A stretch of DNA of 64,000 bases from Maridesulfovibrio frigidus DSM 17176 (lineage in GTDB: Bacteria; Desulfobacterota; Desulfovibrionia; Desulfovibrionales; Desulfovibrionaceae), in the NCBI RefSeq assembly GCF_000711735.1, contig NZ_JONL01000001.1:310001-374000 (forward strand). The letters run 5' to 3'. How positions within the stretch are numbered: position 1 is the first letter of the stretch; each line of letters begins with the position of its first letter. Under the pieces are notes generated by a model. It was not told where the DNA came from. It searched no databases and saw nothing but the letters and a program-made list of their open reading frames with translations. Shown one piece after another: positions 16,261 through 25,453 of this stretch. The position numbers and the translations under genes were made by a program.

Positions 16261-18225
16261 ATGAAATTTAGACAGCTATTTAACCACTGGACATACGAAA
16301 CTTTTCCTCCGGGCAGACTGCTCAGGAGACGTTACAATTCATTCAAGCTACTGATGGATCTTGAAGAAGAATGTTTACAAATAATTTCGCGAATTGAAGA
16401 TATCGGATTTGGACTAAGCGTAGTTGACTGGGCAAATGTAGAAAAGCTTTCAGAGGATCTCGGCAAAAAAGTTCTCTTGATACTGGAGCAGTTGCAATCC
16501 ATGAATCCAGTGCGATTTATGGATATAATGGACTACTATAACAAAATAAATTTTTATGTCCGTATGGCAGTCACAGTTCCTGACTCTGAAATATCTACAC
16601 CATTTACAATACCACTTTCAGATTCCTCCCAATACCCTGAGCATGTCGGAGCACAAGCTATAAATCTTTCCCGCATCATGAATGAAACAGATATTCCAGT
16701 GCTTGAGGGAATAGTAATCAGTTCAGACGTGTATAATTATTTCATCGAGGCTAATGACCTGCGAGACGAGATTAATAATGTTTTAGAATCCATAACAACC
16801 ATCGACCACGAACTTTTAACCACAGCATCAAAAAAAATAAACTCAATCTTTTTAAACGGTACAATGCCGGGCGTGGTCTCCAATGAAATAGAAATAGCAG
16901 CTCTCGAAACGGCAAGAGGCGGCAACATGCTTATTCTTTCTGCCAGCGTCACCCCTGATGAGGAAAAGAAAGAACTGCCGGCAAACTGCTATGTAATTTC
17001 AAATGTTAAACCGCAAGATATCGTAACAGCATGGAAACAAGCCGTTCTCGCAAAATTTTCGCCTGAATCAATAAAGATACGTATCAAGCTTGGCTATTCC
17101 AGCCATGAAACACCCGTTTCCGTTCTCGTGCAGCCAGAAATAGAAATCAACGATTCAGGAACTATCGAAACCCTTTTTACACAAGAGACCCCACTCCCAC
17201 CCGCTGATCAGAAAACAGGATGCTCGTCAATTTTAAACAACAATGATTCTGCGCAATTCATATTCTCGAGAAGAGAGAAGCAACGCATACTTGCGCGCCC
17301 GGAAAGATCCACACTTTCAACGCATTCTGCTAAAACAATTGCAGCCAGAGCATTGGAAGTTGAAGCCTTAATTGGCGAACCACAAAAATGTGGTTGGATT
17401 ACAGATTTACGAAACAGGGTGAAGATAACATCTACTACACCTTATCCCAACGAAGGGATTAAAGCCGACGACCGCATGAAAAGAGCATTGCCCTACATTG
17501 CGAACTTAAATATTTCTGCTAAAAACACCGAAGTTTTTCTGCCCGAAAAAAGTAAATCCATGTACGATCTTGTCCGCTTTGCAAACGAAAAAGCCGTATC
17601 GGAAATGTTCTCACTGGTAAGTAAAGAGGGACTAGGGCTAGATGGCGCAAAACATTTAAAAATCAATGATCTAATTTCGCTAACAATTCTAAACCTTAAT
17701 GATGGTTTATTCACAACGGCAGCAGGTAAAATGGATATTTCAACCGACGACATAAAGTCTGCACCAATGTGGGCATTATGGTTCGGTCTCGGTAAAAAGC
17801 GTCCGGGATGGTCAAAGAATAACAGCATTGAAGGATACGCTATACTTTCCAAAACGTACCTTAACATTAAGCTTAAATCTGAAAAAGATTTGTCCGAAGT
17901 AGACTCAGTATGTGATCCCACCAAAGATAAAAACCACATACATTTCAGATTCAAGGGAGGGGATGGAACACAGGTTCAGCGCATAGCAAGAATAGAATTT
18001 ATAAAGCAAATCCTTACCAGAGAAGGATTCACTCTAAAAACTCAAGGAGATTTAATTGAAGCTATCCATGGGCCAGAAAAAGAATCTGAAATACAGAAAA
18101 AAATAGCCACAATAGGCCACATAATCGCACATCTTGCGATCAGCAATCCTGTCGCGGAAGATGTAGAAACGGCTAAAGATAAAGCTGCACAGTTTCATGC
18201 TTCTCTTGGAAAAAAAGAAAACTAA
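16261..18225 (+). CDS. Degenerate PEP/pyruvate-binding domain protein
   Basis: This 654-residue protein begins with a helical segment (1-115) and then shows the start of the PPDK/PEP-synthase N-terminal fold: GAQAINLSRIMNETDIPVL, EGIVISSDVYNYFIEANDL. The later ATP-grasp signatures are weak, and the phosphohistidine swivel domain and PEP-binding barrel are absent. The C-terminal part (about 420-640) is helical plus KDKNHIHFRFKGGDG and is not recognised. It follows the kinase by 14 bases without a good ribosome site, so it may depend on translation of the kinase. A nucleotide or phospho-signal role is possible; enzyme activity looks doubtful. Confidence 0.6.
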   Translation: MKFRQLFNHWTYETFPPGRLLRRRYNSFKLLMDLEEECLQIISRIEDIGFGLSVVDWANVEKLSEDLGKKVLLILEQLQSMNPVRFMDIMDYYNKINFYVRMAVTVPDSEISTPFTIPLSDSSQYPEHVGAQAINLSRIMNETDIPVLEGIVISSDVYNYFIEANDLRDEINNVLESITTIDHELLTTASKKINSIFLNGTMPGVVSNEIEIAALETARGGNMLILSASVTPDEEKKELPANCYVISNVKPQDIVTAWKQAVLAKFSPESIKIRIKLGYSSHETPVSVLVQPEIEINDSGTIETLFTQETPLPPADQKTGCSSILNNNDSAQFIFSRREKQRILARPERSTLSTHSAKTIAARALEVEALIGEPQKCGWITDLRNRVKITSTTPYPNEGIKADDRMKRALPYIANLNISAKNTEVFLPEKSKSMYDLVRFANEKAVSEMFSLVSKEGLGLDGAKHLKINDLISLTILNLNDGLFTTAAGKMDISTDDIKSAPMWALWFGLGKKRPGWSKNNSIEGYAILSKTYLNIKLKSEKDLSEVDSVCDPTKDKNHIHFRFKGGDGTQVQRIARIEFIKQILTREGFTLKTQGDLIEAIHGPEKESEIQKKIATIGHIIAHLAISNPVAEDVETAKDKAAQFHASLGKKEN

Positions 18226-18242
18226 AAACGAGCACTAAGAAA

Positions 18243-18986
18243 CTAACCAGCCTTAGATTTTTTATGAATTTGAACAAGAAAGTGAACCAGTTTATCTTCA
18301 ATCTCGCGATCATCAACATACTCAATAATCATTTCTTTTGCGTCTTCCAAACTAGATTCTTCTAAAAGCTCTCGCAACCTTTTTCGAAGCTCAGCCTTTT
18401 TGCGGTCCACAATAAGATCTTCAAGAATATCTGTGGCATAATCATAGTCTTCTTTAGCTAAAGCCTTTCGAAAACTTGTCCCCTTAAAATGGGCATAAAC
18501 TTTGCCCGAAATTCCCGACAAAATCATACCAAGCCATACACCAACCACAAGAGTTGCGAGGTCAGCAGCCCGTTCTTTTATAATGCCTACCCATTCAGAA
18601 AGATCTCTGTCTTTTAGCAGATCTTGCGTTTTACGCATCTCTACAACAAGACGCTTTGCCACAGGGTTATTTTTATTAATTTCAAGGGCATGCCTAAACT
18701 GAGTTTCAGCCGCTTCAAGATCTCCGGCTTTAAAATACGCCCGCCCAAGCAAACTGTAAAGCCAGTCCGATTTTGGATAACCCCGCAAGCAAGCTTCAAG
18801 ATTGGAAATAGCCAGCTCATGTTCCTCACGGTCCATCAGCTCCTGTCCTATTCTCCCGCACGATAATTCAGTAATTATATCAGAATTTGAACTGAAATCT
18901 TCTGCACGACTATCATAAATTCCAACAAGCAAAGTTAACGTAACAAGAAGGCAGCCCGTCCAGATAATTCTTTCAAATTTAGTCAT
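18243..18986 (-). CDS. TPR protein with central membrane helix
   Basis: This 247-residue protein has a signal peptide or first helix (residues 8-25), two TPR-like repeats (about 45-110, ending FRHALEINKNNPVAK), a second membrane helix near 140-160 (LATLVVGVWLGMILSGI) and a charged helical C-terminal domain with many Glu/Lys/Arg (about 170-240). The tetratricopeptide part would face the periplasm and the acidic tail the cytoplasm. It is the last gene of the envelope cluster read on the minus strand and could be its inner-membrane scaffold. Confidence 0.65.
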   Translation of the reverse strand: MTKFERIIWTGCLLVTLTLLVGIYDSRAEDFSSNSDIITELSCGRIGQELMDREEHELAISNLEACLRGYPKSDWLYSLLGRAYFKAGDLEAAETQFRHALEINKNNPVAKRLVVEMRKTQDLLKDRDLSEWVGIIKERAADLATLVVGVWLGMILSGISGKVYAHFKGTSFRKALAKEDYDYATDILEDLIVDRKKAELRKRLRELLEESSLEDAKEMIIEYVDDREIEDKLVHFLVQIHKKSKAG

Positions 18987-19064
18987 TTAAAACCTATATG
19001 CTTTCAAACTTATAAGGTCATTATCACAATAAACACAGCGGACAATAGCAACGGCTAAAACTGG

Positions 19065-20669
19065 TTACCACAACTGCTTAATGCTCGTACTAGGATAATA
19101 AAAATCTAAAATGGCATCATACTTCTCAGTCTTACCCATTTCAGCTCCGCCCCACTGGGAATAGCCAACTCCATGTCCCCAACCATGCCCCTTGAACACA
19201 TAGGAATCTTTTACCTTTTCAATCTTTAAAAGGATATCAGGTAGCGATAGGACTCTTGAACTCCCCAAAGTAGTTCTGGTTCGCAGGTCTCTCTGCCCAC
19301 CCTTGTATTTAATCCTAACCTTAGTGATTCTTCCAGAAGGCCCCTTTTCAAGAGCCTTAATAGAAATGATACCGGGCACGGAAATACCTATTTTTTTAAG
19401 CTTCGACTCGATGGAACTCACCCTATATTTACGGTTCCACGAAGCCATTTTTCCTTTCAAACTAGCAGGGTCTTTATGAGCTACCAAATACTTCTTACCT
19501 GCTCCGAAGATGGCCTTGGAATCCGCAGTATATCCGCCGCTATTAGCTGTGTATTGAGCTAAAATAGGCTTCTTATTATAAAGTAAAATCTGACCGCGAG
19601 TATCTTTCACAGCCTGATTTGTACGCTTATCTTCCCGATCAACACCTGCGTACATTTGATCATAAGTATCTGCGTATACATCATAAAAAAGATGGGTCCG
19701 GTGAAGTTTCTGATAATATGCATAGGTTCTGGCCGCCACTGCTTGCGCTTTAAGAGTCTCTTTCGGCCATGACGCATATGATTCAGCAGGAACAACTGAC
19801 TTCAAATATTCTTCCATAGAAACCATGTTCAAAATAAGTAGTTTTCCCTTTCGAATGCTAACCTCAACAAGCCCTCTAACTTTTTTGGACTCTTTACCAT
19901 AAGTCACTTTTAGCGGTACTTTCGAAGTAAATTTTATTCGCGTAGCCGAAACGACCTTGCCGTCTAAAACTAGTTTATTTCCAGAAATTCCAACCTTATA
20001 TTTTTTACCACAACCAAGTTTTCCCGCACAAATTTCATCGTCCTTTGTCCCGACAGTTACGACCATAGAAGTCACTCTCCGGCTCAGACAAACACGAAGG
20101 TCAGGCTCCTCACCAACTGGAACAGGCTTAACTTCGGGCTTAGGCTTTACTTCTTCCTTCATGGCCGAAAGAACCGCTTCCACTTGATACTTAAACCTGC
20201 CTACCGGGTAATATTTTGCATACTGCTTCATGATGGCGCGTGACCGATCAAACTCATTCATTTGATAATAGAGAAAGCCCAGCCTGTAGAGCGCAGTATC
20301 AGAATGTTTGGGATAGTTTTTCCCAATAGCCCTATAAATATCAGCGGCCTTTTCGGGAGCATCCAGAAAAGTAGAAAGAACCATAGCTTTGCCAAACATA
20401 GCGTGAACACGTGTTTTTGCTACAGGGGAATAATCAATAGCGGTATCATACTGTTCAAGAGCTTCAAAATATTTACCTACATCAATTAAATAACTTGCGT
20501 AATTGATATGCCACTGCGCCTGAGCCTGATCCTCCAAATCTATGGAGGAATATTGATAATTCTGCATAGGGATATTTGATGCAGCAGACGCAGAATAGGG
20601 CAGTAAGGCTCCACTAAAAAGCAGAGCTGCAATCAAAGACAAAAATAAGATAGAATTCTTTTTTTTCAT
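19065..20669 (-). CDS. SpoIID/LytB-domain protein with N-terminal TPRs
   Basis: This protein of about 534 residues has a signal peptide, TPR repeats near 45-165 (AQWHINYASYLIDVGKYFEA and following), a Pro-rich linker (KPKPEVKPVPV) and a SpoIID domain from about 240 to the end. Landmarks are SMEEYLKSVVPAES, KAQAVAARTYAYY, TANSGGYTADSKAIFG and GHGWGHGVGYSQWGGAEMG. SpoIID enzymes are lytic transglycosylases acting on denuded glycan strands. The ATG at 20669 is preferred since AGAGAG lies 6-7 bases before it. In this cluster it could open peptidoglycan for an envelope-spanning complex. Confidence 0.85.
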   Translation of the reverse strand: MKKKNSILFLSLIAALLFSGALLPYSASAASNIPMQNYQYSSIDLEDQAQAQWHINYASYLIDVGKYFEALEQYDTAIDYSPVAKTRVHAMFGKAMVLSTFLDAPEKAADIYRAIGKNYPKHSDTALYRLGFLYYQMNEFDRSRAIMKQYAKYYPVGRFKYQVEAVLSAMKEEVKPKPEVKPVPVGEEPDLRVCLSRRVTSMVVTVGTKDDEICAGKLGCGKKYKVGISGNKLVLDGKVVSATRIKFTSKVPLKVTYGKESKKVRGLVEVSIRKGKLLILNMVSMEEYLKSVVPAESYASWPKETLKAQAVAARTYAYYQKLHRTHLFYDVYADTYDQMYAGVDREDKRTNQAVKDTRGQILLYNKKPILAQYTANSGGYTADSKAIFGAGKKYLVAHKDPASLKGKMASWNRKYRVSSIESKLKKIGISVPGIISIKALEKGPSGRITKVRIKYKGGQRDLRTRTTLGSSRVLSLPDILLKIEKVKDSYVFKGHGWGHGVGYSQWGGAEMGKTEKYDAILDFYYPSTSIKQLW

Positions 20670-20718
20670 AATCATCTCTCTTCAGCTAGCGAATGATAAA
20701 ATGTAGTCTATAGCCAAT

Positions 20719-23256
20719 TTATTTATTTTCATCTGTAATCGCGTCCGTTGCAGGTTCCTTACTCTTTGAGGCATCAATAGCACTTTTGATCTCAATTGCT
20801 TCATCTTTTTTTATTTCATTTTGGGGTTCGCCTGTTCCATTTGTGGGTGAAACAGTTGCGTTTGTGCCGTTCACAACAGGCTCGTTCGAAAGCTTATTTT
20901 TGCCTATAATCTGATCAATATAATCCTTCATATAGAGTAGATTGCTGTCAGCAGGACTTAAGAGCAGAGCCCCTTCGAGGACCTGCTTAGCATGCCCTAT
21001 TTCACCCTTATTCAATAGCCTGCGCACATAAAGCTGATGCAGCCTAACATCATAAGGATACTTGGAAAGACCTTCGCTCAAAACCTGGGTCAGCCTAGCA
21101 TCATCATCGAGCGCCAAAAGCGTATATGAAAGGTACAAGTAAATATCTCTATCATCTTTAACTCTCAAAGCCTCTTCAAGCTTCTGATAAGCATCACCAT
21201 ACTGCTGATCATGAAAAGCCTTCACCCCTTGTTCTTTAAGCAAATCAAACTTCTTTTCGAGCAATTCAGGGGTAACCGTTTTATCATCGACTAATATGAC
21301 CTTACGACCATGTGGATAAGGTGCGTCCAGTATGGATTTAACAAGAACGTCGCCCTTAATTTTCATTTTATCAGACGAAGCGGTTCCAAAATAATTATCA
21401 ACAACAACAAGCTTTGCGCTTGAATTTATATTTATTTCATTATCAAAAATATTGTTCTCAGTAATATTGCTATTTCCACCTGAAAAACTGATTCCGGTCG
21501 TACAATTACTGATGCTCGAGCGCACTACAGACCCGTTACCAGAACTAAGCACCATGCCCGTTTTTACGTCAGATATTCGAAGTCCGGTGAACTCATAACG
21601 TCCCATACCAGAGACTCCTACTGCATATTCTCCCCCCCCCGCAAAATTGGAGGACCTTATTTCAGCATGTCCACCGGCAGCAGAGACTCCCATGTTAAAG
21701 CCTGAAAAATCGCAAAGTGAAAGAACTGCGCGACCACCGGGCAGAATATTAATTCCTTCACTTCCTTTAATAGCTTCTCCTGCTTTAGGACTTTCAGATA
21801 TAAACTTAATAGGAGCACGAATTTCTCCGAGGGCTGTTAAATAACCTGCAACATCAACCCGCGCCCCACCTTTAAATTTAATTCTAGTGCCGGGCAAAAT
21901 TATAAAATTTGCCCCCTCTGGAACGGATACTGGCAGAGAAATAATGTAATTCCCCTTAACCAGCACACCCCTAAGTTCCCCGAAAAGTTCACGCTCATCA
22001 AACTGCGGGACAATAATTTTCAAAACACCATTCTGCGCAGAAAGGTTGCCCGAATTATCCATAGAGCGAACTCGGTAATAAACGGCTCCGCCCTGCACAA
22101 TTTCAGCATCGCTGAAAGACGCACTCTGAGTTCTACCGATAACTTCAAACTCACCTACAGGATCACTTCCCTTTTCTATGATAAAATCTTCAATATCTTT
22201 AGCTAAAGGGACATCCCAAAAAATTTCAACGCTGTTTTTACCAGCATGTCCGGTTACACCCTCAGGTCTTGGCGGTAACTCTCCATCAATAGTTATAAGC
22301 GAGCCGGCTTCGATCCATAAACGATCAATCCCATTCCCTTTACGCATCCTGATCAATAGCGATTCATCAACTGCTTTTTCACCTTCATGAACCACATAAA
22401 AACCTTCGTAGATACCTTCAGCGGTTTGGGCCAGCGGGATATCTTTTTTAAAGCTTCCGATATCAAAAGAACATTTCAAACCAGGCTCAGCATCCACGCG
22501 TACGGAAATTCTTTTGCCGACACCGAAAAGTTTATTATCAACATTAGTATCTACAGAAACAACTTCTGGAAGTTTAGGTCCCTTAGGGCTGTCAGGAAGC
22601 ATTTGGGCAAGTGTCCACGCCCAATCGTAAATAACCATCCGCATCTGCCGTCTTGAAGGATCAGAGAGCACCTCTTCTAAAATTGTACCTGCAAGGGAAA
22701 ATAGCCCTGTCGGCACGGAAACTCTGCGTTTTGAAGCACTTTCACTCCATTTACCCACAAGTTTACCTTCTGAATTCAAGATTTCAACTTCTGCGTCTAA
22801 TTGAAAAAGATCGAAAGCAACGGCTGTAATCATGTCCGCGCTTGAAATATTAATTCGAACAACACCGTCTGCTTTAAGAAGTGTGCACAGCTCCTTATTA
22901 CTCATGCCTTTCCAAGCATCCGCATCTCCGCCCCCTCCAAGAAGGTTGTCCACAACACTCTTCTGCAAAGGTAAATATCCCTTACCTGCCAGCTGATTAT
23001 ACATGGCGCTTCTTGTAATATCCGCAACAAAAGTACGATCATCATCATCGACAAGGGCAGACTTGTGCACCGTAGAATTTTCAGAATGAACCATATACTG
23101 TGCAGGTAAAATTGCCACTCTATATGGAATAGATTCTTCTTCGGTATACTGAATGGGCTGTTGTTTACTTTTTGTAGTAAGACAGGCGCTTACTAACATT
23201 GAAACAAACAATATCAGTAAAAATGAAAGAATAAATTTTAAGCGGTTTTTTTTCAT
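20719..23256 (-). CDS. Composite lipoprotein: GNA1162-like, FN3, beta-helix and TPR domains
   Basis: This lipoprotein of about 845 residues has a lipobox (MLVSAC) near 25 and a GNA1162/DUF799-like domain at about 30-210 (YRVAILPAQ, KELCTLLKADGVVRINI, AEVEILNSEGKLVGKWSESAS). A fibronectin type III domain follows at about 335-415 (PPRPEGVTGHAGKNSVEIFWDVP cut short here), then a right-handed beta-helix at about 430-625 of NosD type (NNIFDNEININSSAKLVVVDNYFG), then TPRs at about 660-785. GNA1162 proteins are outer-membrane lipoproteins with a TolB-like fold. The combination looks like an outer-membrane scaffold. The tail is low-complexity Glu/Lys/Ala/Asn. Confidence 0.7.
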   Translation of the reverse strand: MKKNRLKFILSFLLILFVSMLVSACLTTKSKQQPIQYTEEESIPYRVAILPAQYMVHSENSTVHKSALVDDDDRTFVADITRSAMYNQLAGKGYLPLQKSVVDNLLGGGGDADAWKGMSNKELCTLLKADGVVRINISSADMITAVAFDLFQLDAEVEILNSEGKLVGKWSESASKRRVSVPTGLFSLAGTILEEVLSDPSRRQMRMVIYDWAWTLAQMLPDSPKGPKLPEVVSVDTNVDNKLFGVGKRISVRVDAEPGLKCSFDIGSFKKDIPLAQTAEGIYEGFYVVHEGEKAVDESLLIRMRKGNGIDRLWIEAGSLITIDGELPPRPEGVTGHAGKNSVEIFWDVPLAKDIEDFIIEKGSDPVGEFEVIGRTQSASFSDAEIVQGGAVYYRVRSMDNSGNLSAQNGVLKIIVPQFDERELFGELRGVLVKGNYIISLPVSVPEGANFIILPGTRIKFKGGARVDVAGYLTALGEIRAPIKFISESPKAGEAIKGSEGINILPGGRAVLSLCDFSGFNMGVSAAGGHAEIRSSNFAGGGEYAVGVSGMGRYEFTGLRISDVKTGMVLSSGNGSVVRSSISNCTTGISFSGGNSNITENNIFDNEININSSAKLVVVDNYFGTASSDKMKIKGDVLVKSILDAPYPHGRKVILVDDKTVTPELLEKKFDLLKEQGVKAFHDQQYGDAYQKLEEALRVKDDRDIYLYLSYTLLALDDDARLTQVLSEGLSKYPYDVRLHQLYVRRLLNKGEIGHAKQVLEGALLLSPADSNLLYMKDYIDQIIGKNKLSNEPVVNGTNATVSPTNGTGEPQNEIKKDEAIEIKSAIDASKSKEPATDAITDENK

Positions 23257-23265
23257 AATCATCTT

Positions 23266-25431
23266 CTAAGATTTTAACTTTCTATCAATATTAATTGCGT
23301 TAATGGTACCGAATAAAGATTTAACCTTACCGTCCAATTTAATCCGTTTATCTTCAAGAGAGTAAGAACCATCACCCCAAGCTTGCAATGAGTTTCCCTC
23401 TAACGAGAAAGACTTAATAAGCACATTTTTACCGGATATTGCGGCCCGTACTCTACTAGTCTTGAAATTTAAAGCATCATTCGCTTCTGTTCCGGTTGAT
23501 ACTGCCTCAAGCATATCAATAAAAAAACCAAGTCTCGGATCAATATTCGCTATATTCAAAATCTGCAGATTATCGACCTTAAAAGTCCCATCCCCCTGAG
23601 TAGATTTAGCTAAAGCTCCAGCATCACCACCCTGAACAAAGACATTTGCATTCAAGAAAACTTTACCGCGAAGTGAAACCGAAAGGTCCTCGGCAAAACA
23701 AGCTATCAAATTTGCCAGACTTGTCCCTCTTCCTTTTACACTGCACTGAGCCGCAACTTCCTCTTTTGTGAAAACCATATCTACATTAAGACTGAGGTTA
23801 AAAAGTTTACCACTCGACTTTAAAATCCCACGTGATTTTCCACTTTCAAGGTAAATAGCAACATCCTTAAAAGGCCAATCATTATAGTAAAAACGGCGAA
23901 TTGTGGCCTTACCGTTTATATGACCGCCCAACATCGAACTGAAATCAAATTTTTCATATTTGGAAGAGGTCACTTCATTTGAAGGACTGCGAATGCTTAA
24001 AGAAGAAAGTACAGCCTCGAGGCCGGAACGTTTAGAGTAAGGAGAATTGAAGTAGCCAGAAGCGGATATTTTGGTCCCTTTGTTTTCCAGTTGAGTATCA
24101 AACTGAGTTTTTAAAGGAGTTTTTTTTTCAGCATCACCTGTAATCATATAATCAAAAAGAGAAAAATCATGAGCTTCAGCTTTAAAACGGGCCTTCCTCA
24201 TTTCGAGGGGAAAAGCGAGCGCGGCCTGCATGCGAAGATTCCCACCTGTAGCCGATGCAACATTAAATGTTCTAACTGAAACGATCGGCTTGCCGTCCTT
24301 TATTTCAATGTCGGCATCAATATCGGAAATATTTAGCTCTTGAATTTTTCCATCGACAGACTCAAGAACGAGCGCCAACCCTTTAGCTGACACTGTCATT
24401 TTTCCGGATAAAGCGGAGGAACCGGACTTATTGCCGGTCACGGATGAAGGTGGCGTGGCAAGCTGAACATTTTTCAAGATCAACAGCCCCTTCGGCTTAA
24501 TTGATTTCAGCTTAGCCGATTCACAAAGAGATAACGTGGCATTACGCCCCCGCTCACTTCTCTGAGCCATGTCATACAACTCTTCGGCGTCAATTTGGAG
24601 CTCTTCCAATGAAATTTGGTATGAACCGCCTTGCCCGATTACAACCGACAAATTCTTCCCATTACTAGAATCCAAAACCAAATTTCCGGCCTTAAAATTC
24701 ATTGCGCCAATGGCGCTATCTACACTGAAATCAAGATCACGAGTTTCAAATTTTCCAGCCTCAGCCAGTTCAGGTATGGAACTGTTACTCATATATCCGA
24801 AACCAGTAAGGAACCCGAGGAATGCGGAAGGATCAATGGAACATTCTGAAGCTTGCAAGTTAAGCTTAAGTGGTGAAGTAGACTGCATATCCAGCTTACC
24901 AGAAAATTTAAAACCGAGTTCAGCAATGGACGCACTTCTAACATTAAAAGCGAACCCACCACTATCCTTTTCCATGCTAGCAGAAATGGTAAGAGGTTCG
25001 CCCTGAATACCATTTGTCAAACGCAGCTTGCCAGACACAACATCAAGCCTTTCAGGGAATATAGCAGGAAGCTCAAGTCCCGAGGATTCAGAACCGCTGC
25101 CATGCGCCGCGGTCTGCACATCGGGATCTTGCAGGATGACATGACGAAGTTTCACATTTCCAGTCAATAAACTCGCAATATCGGGATAAACTTCAAGCAT
25201 AGGCACATGGATCAAGTCATTCCCGCGCTTAATTTCTAAGTTTTTCACCTGAATATAAGGTAAGGGATTGTAATGAAGTTCTATATCCTCCATTACAATC
25301 CCCATTTCAGTCATTTCAGAAAGCAGATCTTCGGCAGCATCAACGAAGTAGGCTCTTACAAGCACAATAGAACCAGTTAAAACTAGAACCGCAACCAGTC
25401 CGGCAATAAGAATACCTTTCTTCTTCAACAC
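23266..25431 (-). CDS. AsmA family inner-membrane-anchored protein
   Basis: This 721-residue protein has a single N-terminal membrane helix (GILIAGLVAVLVLTGSIVLV) and a long beta-rich periplasmic part. The opening (MEDIELHYNPLPYIQVKNLEIKRG, DIASLLTGNVKLRHVILQDP) and the C-terminal section with the DLSVSLRGKVFLNANVFVQGGD and TQGDGTFKVDNLQI texts are characteristic of AsmA/TamB-related proteins. These are now seen as bridge-like lipid-transfer or assembly proteins between inner and outer membranes. The start is TTG (or GTG one codon earlier). It lies 22 bases from the LPP20 gene and three bases from the next gene, so it belongs to the operon. Confidence 0.8.
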   Translation of the reverse strand: MLKKKGILIAGLVAVLVLTGSIVLVRAYFVDAAEDLLSEMTEMGIVMEDIELHYNPLPYIQVKNLEIKRGNDLIHVPMLEVYPDIASLLTGNVKLRHVILQDPDVQTAAHGSGSESSGLELPAIFPERLDVVSGKLRLTNGIQGEPLTISASMEKDSGGFAFNVRSASIAELGFKFSGKLDMQSTSPLKLNLQASECSIDPSAFLGFLTGFGYMSNSSIPELAEAGKFETRDLDFSVDSAIGAMNFKAGNLVLDSSNGKNLSVVIGQGGSYQISLEELQIDAEELYDMAQRSERGRNATLSLCESAKLKSIKPKGLLILKNVQLATPPSSVTGNKSGSSALSGKMTVSAKGLALVLESVDGKIQELNISDIDADIEIKDGKPIVSVRTFNVASATGGNLRMQAALAFPLEMRKARFKAEAHDFSLFDYMITGDAEKKTPLKTQFDTQLENKGTKISASGYFNSPYSKRSGLEAVLSSLSIRSPSNEVTSSKYEKFDFSSMLGGHINGKATIRRFYYNDWPFKDVAIYLESGKSRGILKSSGKLFNLSLNVDMVFTKEEVAAQCSVKGRGTSLANLIACFAEDLSVSLRGKVFLNANVFVQGGDAGALAKSTQGDGTFKVDNLQILNIANIDPRLGFFIDMLEAVSTGTEANDALNFKTSRVRAAISGKNVLIKSFSLEGNSLQAWGDGSYSLEDKRIKLDGKVKSLFGTINAINIDRKLKS

Positions 25432-25453
25432 TGCAATACCGCCTTATGTCTTT

